Positions 17,648 through 26,472 of a stretch of 64,000 nucleotides of DNA are shown here, piece by piece; the first letter of the stretch is position 1, and each line of letters starts with the position of its first letter. The translations under genes were made by a program, and so were the position numbers. The stretch covers positions 434,001 through 498,000 of the forward strand of contig JAXGXY010000001.1 in NCBI GenBank assembly GCA_040772545.1. The letters run 5' to 3'. Source of the DNA: UBA1431 sp002329665 (GTDB lineage: Bacteria; Bacillota; Clostridia; Christensenellales; UBA1431). The notes below the pieces were generated by a model. That model did no database searches. It was not told the DNA's origin and saw nothing but the letters and a program-made list of their open reading frames with translations.

Positions 17648-18661
17648 TCACTGAACCATCTTCGTCGCTTTTACCCTGGCGATTTCATCGATGAGCTTGG
17701 GAATAATAGCGTTAACGTCCCCTACTACGCCCAGGTCGGCTACGCCGAAAATGGGCGCGGAGTCGTTTTTGTTGATCGCGATGATACACTCCGATTCCTC
17801 CATACCGGCAAGGTGCTGTATCGCGCCCGAGATGCCGCAGGCCATGTACAGGTTCGGCCGCACGGTCTTACCGGTCTGGCCCACCTGACGGTCCTTCGCG
17901 ATCCAGCCCGCGTCGACGTTGGCTCTTGACGAGGAGATGTCCGCACCGGAGCCGAGCGCCTCGGCCAGTTTCCGAAGCAGTTCAAACCCCTCGGGTCCGC
18001 CGATGCCGCGGCCGCCGCTGATGAGGTATTTCGCCTCCGTGATATCGCATATGGCCTTTTCCGATTTAACCACATCCAGTATTTCCACCGTGAGGTCCTT
18101 TTCGTCGAGTTTGGTTTCAACGTTGGTGACATCGCCCGTCCTCGATTTGTCACGCGCAAGCGCCGGCATGACGCCGGGCCGGACGGTGGCCATCTGGGGA
18201 CGGTGGTTTTCGCACAGAATCGTGGCCATGATGTTGCCTCCGAACGCCGGACGCGTCATCCGCAGGAGCTTTTTTTCGGGGTCGATGTCCAGTCCGGTGC
18301 AGTCGGCCGTCAGGCCGGTTTTTATCCGGCTGGAAACGCGGGGCGCAAGGTCACGCCCGACGGCGGTCGCGCCAAACAACACGATCTCGGGTTCATAGGT
18401 TTTTATGATATGGGTCAGCGCCTTCGCATACGGCTCCGTCATATATTCCTTAAGCAACGGGTGGTCGGCGACGAGCACGGAGTCTGCGCCGTATTGAATC
18501 AGCACCTCGGCCTTGCCGGCGATGCCGTCCCCCATCAGCACGCCCACTACCTTCTGGCCCAGGTCCTTTGCAAGGCCGGTGGCGGCGCCGATAAGCTCGA
18601 TGCCCACTTTCTGGATGTCCCCGTCCCTTTGCTCAACGACAACGTATATGTCCTTGCTCAC
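17648..18661 (-). CDS. etfA: Electron transfer flavoprotein subunit alpha (copy A)
   Basis: 337 residues. The alpha-type FAD domain is marked by GRGIGGPEGFELLRKLAEAL and the C-terminal AINKNDSAPIFGVADLGVVG, which bind the FAD that takes electrons from acyl-CoA dehydrogenase. The start is GTG 18661 (SKDIYVVVEQ); a longer frame exists but runs into the etfB end. It lies 16 bases after etfB and before a terminator. The whole coding sequence is repeated almost perfectly, inverted, at 28407-29420; I count only four amino-acid differences. Confidence 0.95.
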   Translation of the reverse strand: MSKDIYVVVEQRDGDIQKVGIELIGAATGLAKDLGQKVVGVLMGDGIAGKAEVLIQYGADSVLVADHPLLKEYMTEPYAKALTHIIKTYEPEIVLFGATAVGRDLAPRVSSRIKTGLTADCTGLDIDPEKKLLRMTRPAFGGNIMATILCENHRPQMATVRPGVMPALARDKSRTGDVTNVETKLDEKDLTVEILDVVKSEKAICDITEAKYLISGGRGIGGPEGFELLRKLAEALGSGADISSSRANVDAGWIAKDRQVGQTGKTVRPNLYMACGISGAIQHLAGMEESECIIAINKNDSAPIFGVADLGVVGDVNAIIPKLIDEIARVKATKMVQ

Positions 18662-18677
18662 GTTTTGCACCTTCTTT

Positions 18678-19466
18678 TTAAATGATATGTTTTTCTTCCA
18701 GCTTCGCAATAATAGCGGCAACGGCTTCATCCGCGGTAACCTCCTTCAGGACGGTCCCCGCACCTTTGGCTTCCTTCGTAAAGGAACGCCATACATTGGT
18801 TGGCGAGCCTTCGAGGCCGATTTGGGAAGTGTCAAGATGCTCACTGAGGTCTGAGTATCCGAAGACCTTGACCTCCTTGTTATACGCGTCCACAATGCCC
18901 CCGACCGTCATGTACTTGGGCGCGCAGGCTTCGGAAAGCACGGTGAGCAGGCAGGGGATTGACGTGCGGATGATATGGTAACGGTCCTCAAACTGCCGTT
19001 TAACGATTAGATGGTCCCCGTCGACTTTAACGTCTTCCACATATGTGACCTGCGGTATCCCCAGGTGTTCGGCAATCTGCGGGCCGACTTGGGCGGTGTC
19101 GCCGTCGATAGCCTGCCTGCCGGCAAGCACGATGTCGTAACCAATCTTTTTAATGCCTGCAGCAAGGATCGTTGAGGTTGCCAGCGTATCGGAACCCGCG
19201 AATTCGGGCCCCGATAGCATGACCGCTTCGTCGCACCCCATTGCGAGCGCTTCGCGCAGCGCTACGTCGGCCTGGGGCGGACCCATTGTGAGAGCGGTAA
19301 CGCTACCCCCTATTCGGTCCTTGAGCATCAGCGCCTCGGTAATCGCCGATTTGTCATCCGGATTTATGATGCTGGGTACGCCTTCCCGGATTAGCGTATT
19401 GGTTTTCGGATCGAGCTTGACCTCGTTTGTATCCGGAACCTGTTTGATGCAAACAACTATTTTCAT
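18678..19466 (-). CDS. etfB: Electron transfer flavoprotein subunit beta
   Basis: 262 residues starting MKIVVCIKQVPDTNEVKLDP, the standard beta-subunit opening, with the AMP-binding region AGRQAIDGDTAQVGPQIAEHL. ATG 19466 is chosen because AAGGAG lies seven bases before it; the ATG two codons upstream is only one base from that site. Middle gene of acd-etfB-etfA. It is the only etfB in the window, so it would have to serve both etfA copies. Confidence 0.95.
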   Translation of the reverse strand: MKIVVCIKQVPDTNEVKLDPKTNTLIREGVPSIINPDDKSAITEALMLKDRIGGSVTALTMGPPQADVALREALAMGCDEAVMLSGPEFAGSDTLATSTILAAGIKKIGYDIVLAGRQAIDGDTAQVGPQIAEHLGIPQVTYVEDVKVDGDHLIVKRQFEDRYHIIRTSIPCLLTVLSEACAPKYMTVGGIVDAYNKEVKVFGYSDLSEHLDTSQIGLEGSPTNVWRSFTKEAKGAGTVLKEVTADEAVAAIIAKLEEKHII

Positions 19467-19480
19467 GACCATTCTCCTTT

Positions 19481-20623
19481 TTATCGAATCTTCATGTTCC
19501 CGGCAATGATCATCTTCATGATCTCGGACGTGCCTTCATAGATTTCCGTGATCTTTGCGTCGCGCATCATGCGCTCTACCGGGTATTCCCTCGAATATCC
19601 ATAACCGCCTAACAATTGCACACAACCGCGGGTTACTTCGTTGGCCACTTCGGAGGCGAACAATTTGCACATGGCGGCCTCGGTGGAAAAAGGCTGGTGC
19701 TGGTCTTTCAAATAGGCAGCCCTGTAGGTTAGCATGCGGGCCGCGTCAATCTTTGTTTGCATTTCCGCGATTTTAAACTGTGTGTTCTGGAATGAAGCGA
19801 TTGTGCGGCCGAACTGCTTTCTTTCCTTGACGTATTTTATGGCTTCGTTCAATGCTCCCTGTGCAATCCCGACGCTTTGGGCAGCGATCCCGATGCGTCC
19901 TCCGTCCAGCGCTTTCATTGCAATCTTAAAGCCTTCTCCTTCCTTGCCAAGAAGGTTTCCGGCAGGCACCCTGACGTTTTCATAGGTGACCACGCAGTTC
20001 GATGCGGCACGCAGCCCCATTCTCGGGATATTCGGGCTGACCGTCAGGCCAGGGGTTTCTTTTGGTACGATAAACGCCGAAATCCCCCTTGTTTTCATTT
20101 CTTTGTTGGTTACCGCAAACACCAGGAAAGTGTCCGCAATTCCGGCGTTGGTAGTGAAGACCTTTGATCCGTTGATGACATAGTGCCCGTCATTTAGGAC
20201 TGCCCTTGTTTGCTGTTCGGAAGCATCGCTTCCCGCATTTGGTTCGGTAAGGCCGAAACAACCGATTTTGCTGCCGTCGATCAGCGGCCTCAGCCAGGTT
20301 TGCTTATGTTCTTCATTTCCGAACTCAAAGATGCTCCCACAACAGAGAGATGTGTGTACGGAAATGGTAATCCCCGTGCTGGCGTCCTGCTTTGATACCT
20401 CTTCCATGCAAAGCGCGTAGGTTAGATAATCCGCGCCGGCTCCGCCGTATGCCTTGGGGAAAGGGATGCCAAAAAAACCGCAGGCTTGCATTTTGGAAAG
20501 CAATTCCTTCGAGTAAGTTTCGTCTTCATCCATGTCCCGTGCGAGGGGTTTAATTTCGTTTTCCGCGAATCTGCGGAACAACTCCTGTTGCAGAACATGT
20601 GTTTTTGAAAGCGCAAAATCCAT
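19481..20623 (-). CDS. Short-chain type acyl-CoA dehydrogenase
   Basis: 380 residues, the normal length. FAD and substrate motifs CFGLTEPNAGSDAS and FTTNAG are present, and the catalytic base lies in IYEGTSEI (Glu363), the position used by short- and medium-chain enzymes. The product oxidises an acyl-CoA to a 2-enoyl-CoA, passing electrons to the EtfAB encoded just downstream. Ribosome site GAAAGGA. A promoter with a palindrome in its spacer lies about 50 bases upstream. Substrate cannot be read from sequence; the neighbouring 2-oxoacid dehydrogenase complex suggests short or branched acyl-CoA. Confidence 0.93.
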   Translation of the reverse strand: MDFALSKTHVLQQELFRRFAENEIKPLARDMDEDETYSKELLSKMQACGFFGIPFPKAYGGAGADYLTYALCMEEVSKQDASTGITISVHTSLCCGSIFEFGNEEHKQTWLRPLIDGSKIGCFGLTEPNAGSDASEQQTRAVLNDGHYVINGSKVFTTNAGIADTFLVFAVTNKEMKTRGISAFIVPKETPGLTVSPNIPRMGLRAASNCVVTYENVRVPAGNLLGKEGEGFKIAMKALDGGRIGIAAQSVGIAQGALNEAIKYVKERKQFGRTIASFQNTQFKIAEMQTKIDAARMLTYRAAYLKDQHQPFSTEAAMCKLFASEVANEVTRGCVQLLGGYGYSREYPVERMMRDAKITEIYEGTSEIMKMIIAGNMKIR

Positions 20624-20678
20624 AGTTATCGATCCTTTCTTTCATAACCTCTGAAAGACATCCATCGTGATTACATAT

Positions 20679-20707
20679 ATTTTATTTGTATACAAAATAT
20701 TTGTCAA
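20679..20707 (-). promoter_or_regulatory. Promoter of acd-etfBA with palindromic operator
   Basis: On the minus strand: TTGACA (20707-20702), 17-base spacer, TAAAAT (20684-20679). The spacer contains the perfect 12-bp palindrome TTTGTATACAAA (20685-20696). A palindrome occupies the identical position relative to the -35 in the lpd promoter, so both are candidate sites for the MarR protein encoded between them. Confidence 0.65.
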
Positions 20708-21186
20708 CAAGCAATATTCACTCTAAATTTAATGTGGCGAAATGATTCAATAACGAGTCTGACCGTCATTCAGACGCGGTATAAGCATGGTTGAACTCCC
20801 TGAGGAGGTATGCTGAAGGGCTGCATGGGGAATTTAGCCAGCGCGGATGTTAGAATCAACTCAAACCTACAGCTTCAATAAAACAAAACGAGATTGCCTA
20901 TTCTTCATGTTTTGTGTTATGCTATTCATGCGGGTTATGGCTCCTTTCGGTATAGTTTTGTTTTGGGTTCGGCCTGCGTCCCTATTTTATAAGTCGCTTT
21001 GTCCAATATGTATTGTAGTCTCACACCTATAAGCACAAGTTTATAAAAAACCTATTGTTCTTGTGTGTAATATGGGTTAAAATTATTGAGTTGCCGAATG
21101 TTTGCATAGCAATAAATTGGTTGCTGAAAATCAATGGCGAGATAAACATAATTAATTGCGCAGAGAGATGATAAGGAGAGCGTTTC
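20708..21186. other. Divergent regulatory region before marR
   Basis: AT-rich, no supported gene. TTTGCATAGCAA at 21101-21112, preceded by TTGCCG, resembles the palindromes of the acd and lpd promoters and could be an autoregulatory site. GATAAGGAGAG precedes marR. Confidence 0.4.
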
Positions 21187-21609
21187 ATGCAGTTAAACGA
21201 GTGTATTAATTATTTGTTGTCCAAGGCTCAAAAGAATGTAACGCAGCGTTTCGCAGAGAAACTGGGAATAGTAGATGTTACTCCGGTGCAATATGGTGTA
21301 TGGAAATGTCTATGTGAAAACGGTACATTGACCCCCTCACAAATTGCGCAAATGCTATCGGTGGATACGTCAACGATTACCGGTTTGCTGGATCGGCTTG
21401 AAAACAAACGATTACTGAAAAGAACCCCGGACCCTGACGACAGACGTGCGTTAAAAGTATCGCTCACACAGAACGGCAGGGAGTTGGAAGATAAGATGGA
21501 ACAACTTACTACCGAGGCGCATAATGAGGTATTATCGGTTTTTTCAGAAGAGGAACAAACAAAACTGATGGAATACCTCAACCGGATAATAAAAAGCATG
21601 AATTCATAA
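21187..21609 (+). CDS. MarR-family transcriptional regulator
   Basis: 140 residues with the winged-helix core: LTPSQIAQMLSVDTSTITGL as helix-turn-helix, and LLKRTPDPDDRRALKVSLT as the wing with its DDRR signature. Such proteins bind short palindromes as dimers and are released by small ligands. It is transcribed alone, ending at a terminator, between the leftward acd-etfBA and the rightward lpd operon, both of whose promoters carry matching palindromes. Confidence 0.92.
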   Translation: MQLNECINYLLSKAQKNVTQRFAEKLGIVDVTPVQYGVWKCLCENGTLTPSQIAQMLSVDTSTITGLLDRLENKRLLKRTPDPDDRRALKVSLTQNGRELEDKMEQLTTEAHNEVLSVFSEEEQTKLMEYLNRIIKSMNS

Positions 21610-21634
21610 CAAAATTAATTATTTCGATTAACAG

Positions 21635-21670
21635 ACATTGGCTGCCATTTGTGGTTTAGCCAATGTTTTT
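21635..21670 (+). terminator. Terminator after marR
   Basis: ACATTGGCT (21635-21643) pairs with AGCCAATGT (21658-21666), followed by TTTTTAATTT. Confidence 0.8.
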
Positions 21671-21702
21671 AATTTACAAGAATAGACGTAACAAAATATC
21701 TA

Positions 21703-21732
21703 TTGACAAATTATTGGCATGTCAACTATAGT
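21703..21732 (+). promoter_or_regulatory. Promoter of the lpd/aco operon with palindromic operator
   Basis: TTGACA (21703-21708), 18-base spacer, TATAGT (21727-21732). The near-palindrome TTGGCATGTCAA (21714-21725) starts 12 positions after the first T of the -35, exactly as TTTGTATACAAA does in the acd promoter. Confidence 0.65.
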
Positions 21733-21790
21733 TAAAATATAAATTAAAGAAACGTTCCAGTTAGCCCGATTGTTTTGAGGTGATAACCCA

Positions 21791-23149
21791 ATGGAATACA
21801 AACCTTTAATCATCATTGGCGGAGGCCCGGGCGGCTACACCTCTGCGATAAGGGCATCCCAGATGGGCATGAACGTAACGCTGATTGAGAAAGGCGAATT
21901 GGGAGGCACTTGTCTGAATGTCGGGTGTATCCCCACGAAGGCTCTTTTAAAAAGCGCACATTTGTATAACGAAACCAAAAACTCATCGCAGTTTGGAGTT
22001 GATGTACAGGGCGCAACCTTCGATTTGCCCAAGATAATGGAGCGCAGGGAAACGGTGGTCAAAAGGCTGACCGGCGGCGTGCGCATGCTCCTGAAAAAAA
22101 ACGGGATCGAAGTTATCAAGGGAGAGGCCAGTTTTATAGATGATTCCACAATCACTGTAAACAATATGGATTATAGCTTTGGTCATGCAATTGTCGCCAG
22201 CGGCTCCAAGCCGGCCTCGGTACCGATTCCGGGGCTAGACGGCGATAACGTGATTTCGAGCAGTGAAGCGCTGCAAATTAAAAAAGTTCCTGAAAGCCTT
22301 GTTATCATCGGCGGAGGCGTGATCGGGATAGAATTTGCCAGCATCTTCAATTCTTTCGGAAGCAAAGTTGCCATCGTGGAGATGATGCCCAGTATTCTGC
22401 CGCTGATCGATGAAGAGCTATCCGGGGCCCTTTGCAAGGTGCTTGAGCGCCGCAATATTACAATTTACACCGGCACCAGGGTTCAACAAATCCGCACTGG
22501 CGCCGTTATTATTTCCGTGGACGGCAAAATGGAAGAAATCGGTTGCGGCACCGTGCTTCTCGCGGTGGGCCGCCATCCTAACCTGGATTGCCTGTTGCTG
22601 AAAAACACCGGAATAGAATACGATAACAAAGGCATCAAAGTGAACGAATATATGCAGACCACCGTCCCGAACGTTTATGCCTTAGGGGATGTGGTCCCCA
22701 CTCCTCAGTTGGCGCATGTGGCGTCAAAGGAGGGCATCGTTGCGGTGGAGCATATAGCAGGGGGCAGAGGGCGTATGAAGTATCATTGCATACCGTCCTG
22801 CGTATACACCGTGCCCGAGGTCGCGTCTGTGGGCATGACCGAAGCCGAAGCCCGGGGAAAAGGGATATCCTACACTGTCGGCAGGTTCCCGTTAATGGCC
22901 AGCGGAAAGGCTGTGGTGGAGGGTGCCGGAGAAGGTTTTGTTAAGATACTTGCAGGTGAGGACGAAGAAATTCTCGGTGTGCATATAATGGCCCCGCATG
23001 CTTCTGAATTAATCTATCAGGCGTCGTTGGCCATGTCGATGGAAGCTTCCGTCGAAGAACTCATTGAAGCTGTGTATCCGCACCCGACGATAAGCGAGAG
23101 TGTGCTGGAAGCAGCTTTGGCCGTGAGAGGTGAAGCGATTCACGCATAA
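21791..23149 (+). CDS. lpdA: Dihydrolipoyl dehydrogenase (E3)
   Basis: 452 residues. FAD dinucleotide motif GGGPGG (10-15), redox disulfide GGTCLNVGCIPTK with Cys41 and Cys46, NAD motif IIGGGVIGIEFA, and the C-terminal HPTISE segment with its catalytic His. It reoxidises the lipoyl group of the E2 encoded next. No lipoyl domain is fused to the N-terminus. First gene of a five-gene complex operon. Confidence 0.95.
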   Translation: MEYKPLIIIGGGPGGYTSAIRASQMGMNVTLIEKGELGGTCLNVGCIPTKALLKSAHLYNETKNSSQFGVDVQGATFDLPKIMERRETVVKRLTGGVRMLLKKNGIEVIKGEASFIDDSTITVNNMDYSFGHAIVASGSKPASVPIPGLDGDNVISSSEALQIKKVPESLVIIGGGVIGIEFASIFNSFGSKVAIVEMMPSILPLIDEELSGALCKVLERRNITIYTGTRVQQIRTGAVIISVDGKMEEIGCGTVLLAVGRHPNLDCLLLKNTGIEYDNKGIKVNEYMQTTVPNVYALGDVVPTPQLAHVASKEGIVAVEHIAGGRGRMKYHCIPSCVYTVPEVASVGMTEAEARGKGISYTVGRFPLMASGKAVVEGAGEGFVKILAGEDEEILGVHIMAPHASELIYQASLAMSMEASVEELIEAVYPHPTISESVLEAALAVRGEAIHA

Positions 23150-23198
23150 CCGAAATTTAAATCGCTGAAAAAAGATTTGCGTTTTAGGAGGTAGAGTC

Positions 23199-24392
23199 AT
23201 GGCTGTACAGGTTAAAATGCCGAAGCTGGGAATGATGGAGGGCGATATACAGCTTGTTTCTTGGGAGAAAAGGGAGGGCGACGCCGTAACAAAGGGCGAT
23301 GTTCTTGCTACTGTCGAGAGTCAAAAGATCACGAATAATATTGAAGCGCCAATAACTGGTGAAATCCTGAAAGTTTTAATCATGGAGGGGGAAACGGTTC
23401 CGATCGGTACGGTTCTGGCAATCGTCGGCGAGCACGGAGAAGACTTTTCCGGGTTGATTCCTTCCGCTTCGCCGGCCGCAAAGGCTGAGGAACCGGCAGG
23501 TACCCCTTCGATACAAATATCGGCTGAAAAGCTTCCGGCCGGTGATGATGGCGTTATCAAGGCTTCTCCCGTGGCGAAGCGGCTGGCCAGGGAGCACGGC
23601 GTGAACCTTGAGGATGTGGCGGCGTTCATCGGTTCGTCGCGGCGGATTCAGGGCGACGATGTTTTGGCATATGTAGAGGAAGGACCGGCTCAGGGTAGCC
23701 CCGGGTATACGGAGACCAAACTGATGGGCATGCGCAAGACGATAGCCGAACGCATGCTGTACAGTTCCAAGGAGACGGCCCCGGTCGTATTGATGCGCTC
23801 GGTGGATATATCCGCGCTCCACGATCTGCGTCAGCAAAAGAAGGCTGAATATGAAGCCAGAGGCCAAAAGCCGCCCTCGATCAACGACCTCATGATGAAA
23901 GCGGCGGCGCTGGCGCTCGAGCAGCATCCAAAGCTCAATTCGACATTTGAAAACGGCGTCGTACGCACCTATGAGGACATCAACTTCAACATGGCCATCG
24001 CGATCGATGCGGGGCTGATTACCCCCGTAATCCGGAACATCAACAAGCTCCACATAGACGAGATCAGTAAAAAGGCGAAGGAACTCGGGCAAAAGGCGAA
24101 TGCGGGAACCATCACCGGCCAGGACATGCAGGGCGGTACGTTTACCGTGACCAATCTGGGGATGCTGGGCATAGAGGTTTCCACGCCCATACTCAATCCT
24201 CCGCAGGTCGCCATAATGGCTTTTGGTACCATACAGCCTTATCTGGTACTCGAAAACGGACAGGTTGTTCAGCGGTATAAAACGTTTTTCAGCCTGACGC
24301 TCGACCACAGAATTGTAGACGGCTATCCGGGCGCGCAGTATCTTTATACGCTCGCGGAGATCCTGCAATCTCCCGAACAGCTGTGGCTTTGA
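23199..24392 (+). CDS. acoC: 2-oxoacid/acetoin dehydrogenase E2 (dihydrolipoyl acyltransferase)
   Basis: 397 residues. Lipoyl domain 1-80 with Lys43 in VESQKI; Pro/Ala linker; peripheral-subunit-binding domain about 118-155 (SPVAKRLAREHGVNLEDVAA); catalytic domain with LDHRIVDG near the C-terminus (His370). It transfers the acyl or acetyl group from E1 to CoA. Strong ribosome site TTAGGAGG. Assignment to acetoin rather than another 2-oxo substrate rests on the adjacent acoX and is an inference. Confidence 0.9.
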   Translation: MAVQVKMPKLGMMEGDIQLVSWEKREGDAVTKGDVLATVESQKITNNIEAPITGEILKVLIMEGETVPIGTVLAIVGEHGEDFSGLIPSASPAAKAEEPAGTPSIQISAEKLPAGDDGVIKASPVAKRLAREHGVNLEDVAAFIGSSRRIQGDDVLAYVEEGPAQGSPGYTETKLMGMRKTIAERMLYSSKETAPVVLMRSVDISALHDLRQQKKAEYEARGQKPPSINDLMMKAAALALEQHPKLNSTFENGVVRTYEDINFNMAIAIDAGLITPVIRNINKLHIDEISKKAKELGQKANAGTITGQDMQGGTFTVTNLGMLGIEVSTPILNPPQVAIMAFGTIQPYLVLENGQVVQRYKTFFSLTLDHRIVDGYPGAQYLYTLAEILQSPEQLWL

Positions 24393-24404
24393 CAGGTGTG
24401 TTCA

Positions 24405-25430
24405 ATGATAGGCATCATTGCGAATCCGGCTTCGGGCAAGGATATACGGCGTTTGGTCGCACAGGGCACCGTGTTCGACAACATGGAAAAAGTAAATATC
24501 ATTCAGAGGATCCTGGTCGTACTGCATTACGGCGGCGTGAAAGACATCTATATGATGCCCGACTCGTTTCACATAATGGACAAAGCCCTGTGTTTCCTCG
24601 AGCGCAATCAAAAGGTTCAGGTGGACGTTAAAGAGTTGGATTTCGACCTGAATTTCGACCAGACCGATTCAATTAAGGCGGCAGCGCTCCTTAGGGAAAT
24701 GAAGGCAAGCTGCATCATTACGCTGGGAGGGGACGGTACCAATAGAGCGGTTGCCAAGGGTTCGGGAGATGTTCCGCTGTTGCCTTTATCGACGGGCACG
24801 AATAACGTTTTCCCGGTCATGCTGGAAGGTTCGGTTGCGGGATTGGCGGCGATGGTGGCCGACAAGGACGCGACACGCGAGTGCCTCACGCTCAGACAAT
24901 GCAAGCGGATAAACATCTATAAGAACGATGAGCTTGTGGATATAGCGCTGATCGATGCCGTTATCACAGACGATATGTTTGTGGGTTCGAGGGCGCTTTG
25001 GGAAACTGATCCCATCAAGGAGATATTTGTTACGGCGGCCAAACCGGACAGTATAGGGATTTCCGCCATTGCAGGGAGCTTTCGTCCGATGTCCGAAGCC
25101 GAGCCCGGGGGCCTGTACGTCAAGATCGGCGGCGGTTCTTTCCGAACGTGGGCAGCGATCGCCCCGGGACTTGTGCGGCCGGTTCCCATAAGGGAATTCA
25201 GAGATACAGATTACGATACCAGGGTCAGGGTCGAGACTCCGTGCGGGATGATTGCCCTCGACGGCGAACGGGAGGTCGTATTCAACAAAAATGACAAGGT
25301 GGAGATAGAGTTCACCGATAAGGGACCGTGCGTCATCGACGTGCAGGCTACACTGAATGCAGCGGCGAAAAAGGGAATCTTCGTGGATAAGGAGGTGGCG
25401 ACTGAAACAGCTAATTGCCCGGGTGTATGA
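24405..25430 (+). CDS. acoX: AcoX-like protein (NAD-kinase fold)
   Basis: 341 residues from ATG 24405 (AGGTG six bases before). The ATP-NAD kinase fold is shown by GIIANPASGKD at the N-terminus and TLGGDGTNRAVAKG followed by PLSTGTNNVFP. AcoX proteins are found in acetoin dehydrogenase operons and their role is undefined. The protein sits between E2 and E1 genes and starts 12 bases after the E2 stop, so it is part of the same transcript. Confidence 0.85.
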   Translation: MIGIIANPASGKDIRRLVAQGTVFDNMEKVNIIQRILVVLHYGGVKDIYMMPDSFHIMDKALCFLERNQKVQVDVKELDFDLNFDQTDSIKAAALLREMKASCIITLGGDGTNRAVAKGSGDVPLLPLSTGTNNVFPVMLEGSVAGLAAMVADKDATRECLTLRQCKRINIYKNDELVDIALIDAVITDDMFVGSRALWETDPIKEIFVTAAKPDSIGISAIAGSFRPMSEAEPGGLYVKIGGGSFRTWAAIAPGLVRPVPIREFRDTDYDTRVRVETPCGMIALDGEREVVFNKNDKVEIEFTDKGPCVIDVQATLNAAAKKGIFVDKEVATETANCPGV

Positions 25431-25488
25431 TTAGAGGAAAGGGGAATTGTTTCACCGACAAGAGCAAAAATTCTTAGGGGGTATATTT

Positions 25489-26472
25489 GTGAAACTGACA
25501 AATAACGATCTGATCAAACTATATGGTGATATGTGGTATATCCGGCATTTTGAGCAGCGGCTGGCGGATTTGTTCGCAGAGGGCGTGCTTCCCGGATTCA
25601 TCCACCTGGGCATCGGGCAGGAGGCCTGTATGGCCGGCACCTGTTTCAACCTCGTAGACGGAGACATTATCGGCGCGACCCACCGCGAGCACGGGGTGCT
25701 TCTGTGCCGTGGTGTCAGCGGAGACGCCATCATGGCGGAACTGTACGGGAAAGTGACCGGCACCTGCAAAGGAAAAGGCGGATCGATGCACACCTGCGGC
25801 CTCAAACAGGGCGCCTTGGGCAACAACGCGATCCTCGGACCGGCCCAGACTATTGTCAACGGGTTTGCCTATGCGCATAAAACCCGCAAGAACAAGAAGG
25901 TAGCCGTGTCCATGTTCGGTGATGGCGCGTCCAACCGCGGTGAGTTCCATGAAGGCATGAACTTTGCGAGTATGTGGAACCTTCCTTCCATCTACATCAT
26001 CAACAACAACGGCTATGCGATTTCGGTGCCGAAATCGAAACAGCAGAAGATCGACGACCTTTCCGCCAGGGCCGCAGGATATGGAATCCCCGGCGTATCC
26101 ATTGACGGAAACGATCTGATAGCGGTTATCGAGACCACCGGCGAAGCCATTGCCCGTGCACGCGAAGGCGGCGGTCCCTCCCTCATTGAATTCAAGACTT
26201 ACCGGTGGAGAGGCCATTTCGAGGGAGACCCGACGCCCTATCGTACCGACGAGGAAGTCGCCGAATGGAAGAAGAAGGACCCGATCAAGCGGTTTGAAAA
26301 GATACTGCTCGAGCGTAGCGTAGCCACAGAGAAGGACATGAAGGACATCCACGATCAGATGCTCGCAAAAGTCGACGGGCACCAGAAGTTCGCTGAGGAT
26401 AGTCCCTATCCTCCCATAAGCGAGATGTATACGGACGTTTATTATTACGAAGAAGGGAGCGATCAGAAGTGA
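25489..26472 (+). CDS. acoA: Thiamine-diphosphate-dependent dehydrogenase E1 alpha
   Basis: 327 residues. ThDP motif from GDGASNRGEFHEG (residue 144) to IINNNGY (about 171); HREHGVLL and GKGGSMH are typical E1-alpha segments. Start is GTG 25489, seven bases after AGGGGG. Forms an alpha2beta2 decarboxylase with the next product. The compact size fits AcoA and bacterial acetoin or 2-oxoacid E1 subunits; the substrate cannot be told from motifs. Confidence 0.92.
   Translation: MKLTNNDLIKLYGDMWYIRHFEQRLADLFAEGVLPGFIHLGIGQEACMAGTCFNLVDGDIIGATHREHGVLLCRGVSGDAIMAELYGKVTGTCKGKGGSMHTCGLKQGALGNNAILGPAQTIVNGFAYAHKTRKNKKVAVSMFGDGASNRGEFHEGMNFASMWNLPSIYIINNNGYAISVPKSKQQKIDDLSARAAGYGIPGVSIDGNDLIAVIETTGEAIARAREGGGPSLIEFKTYRWRGHFEGDPTPYRTDEEVAEWKKKDPIKRFEKILLERSVATEKDMKDIHDQMLAKVDGHQKFAEDSPYPPISEMYTDVYYYEEGSDQK

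Noticed and set aside
20847..21032. Small open frame upstream of marR
   Set aside because: No ribosome site, composition like the surrounding AT-rich spacer, no recognisable product.
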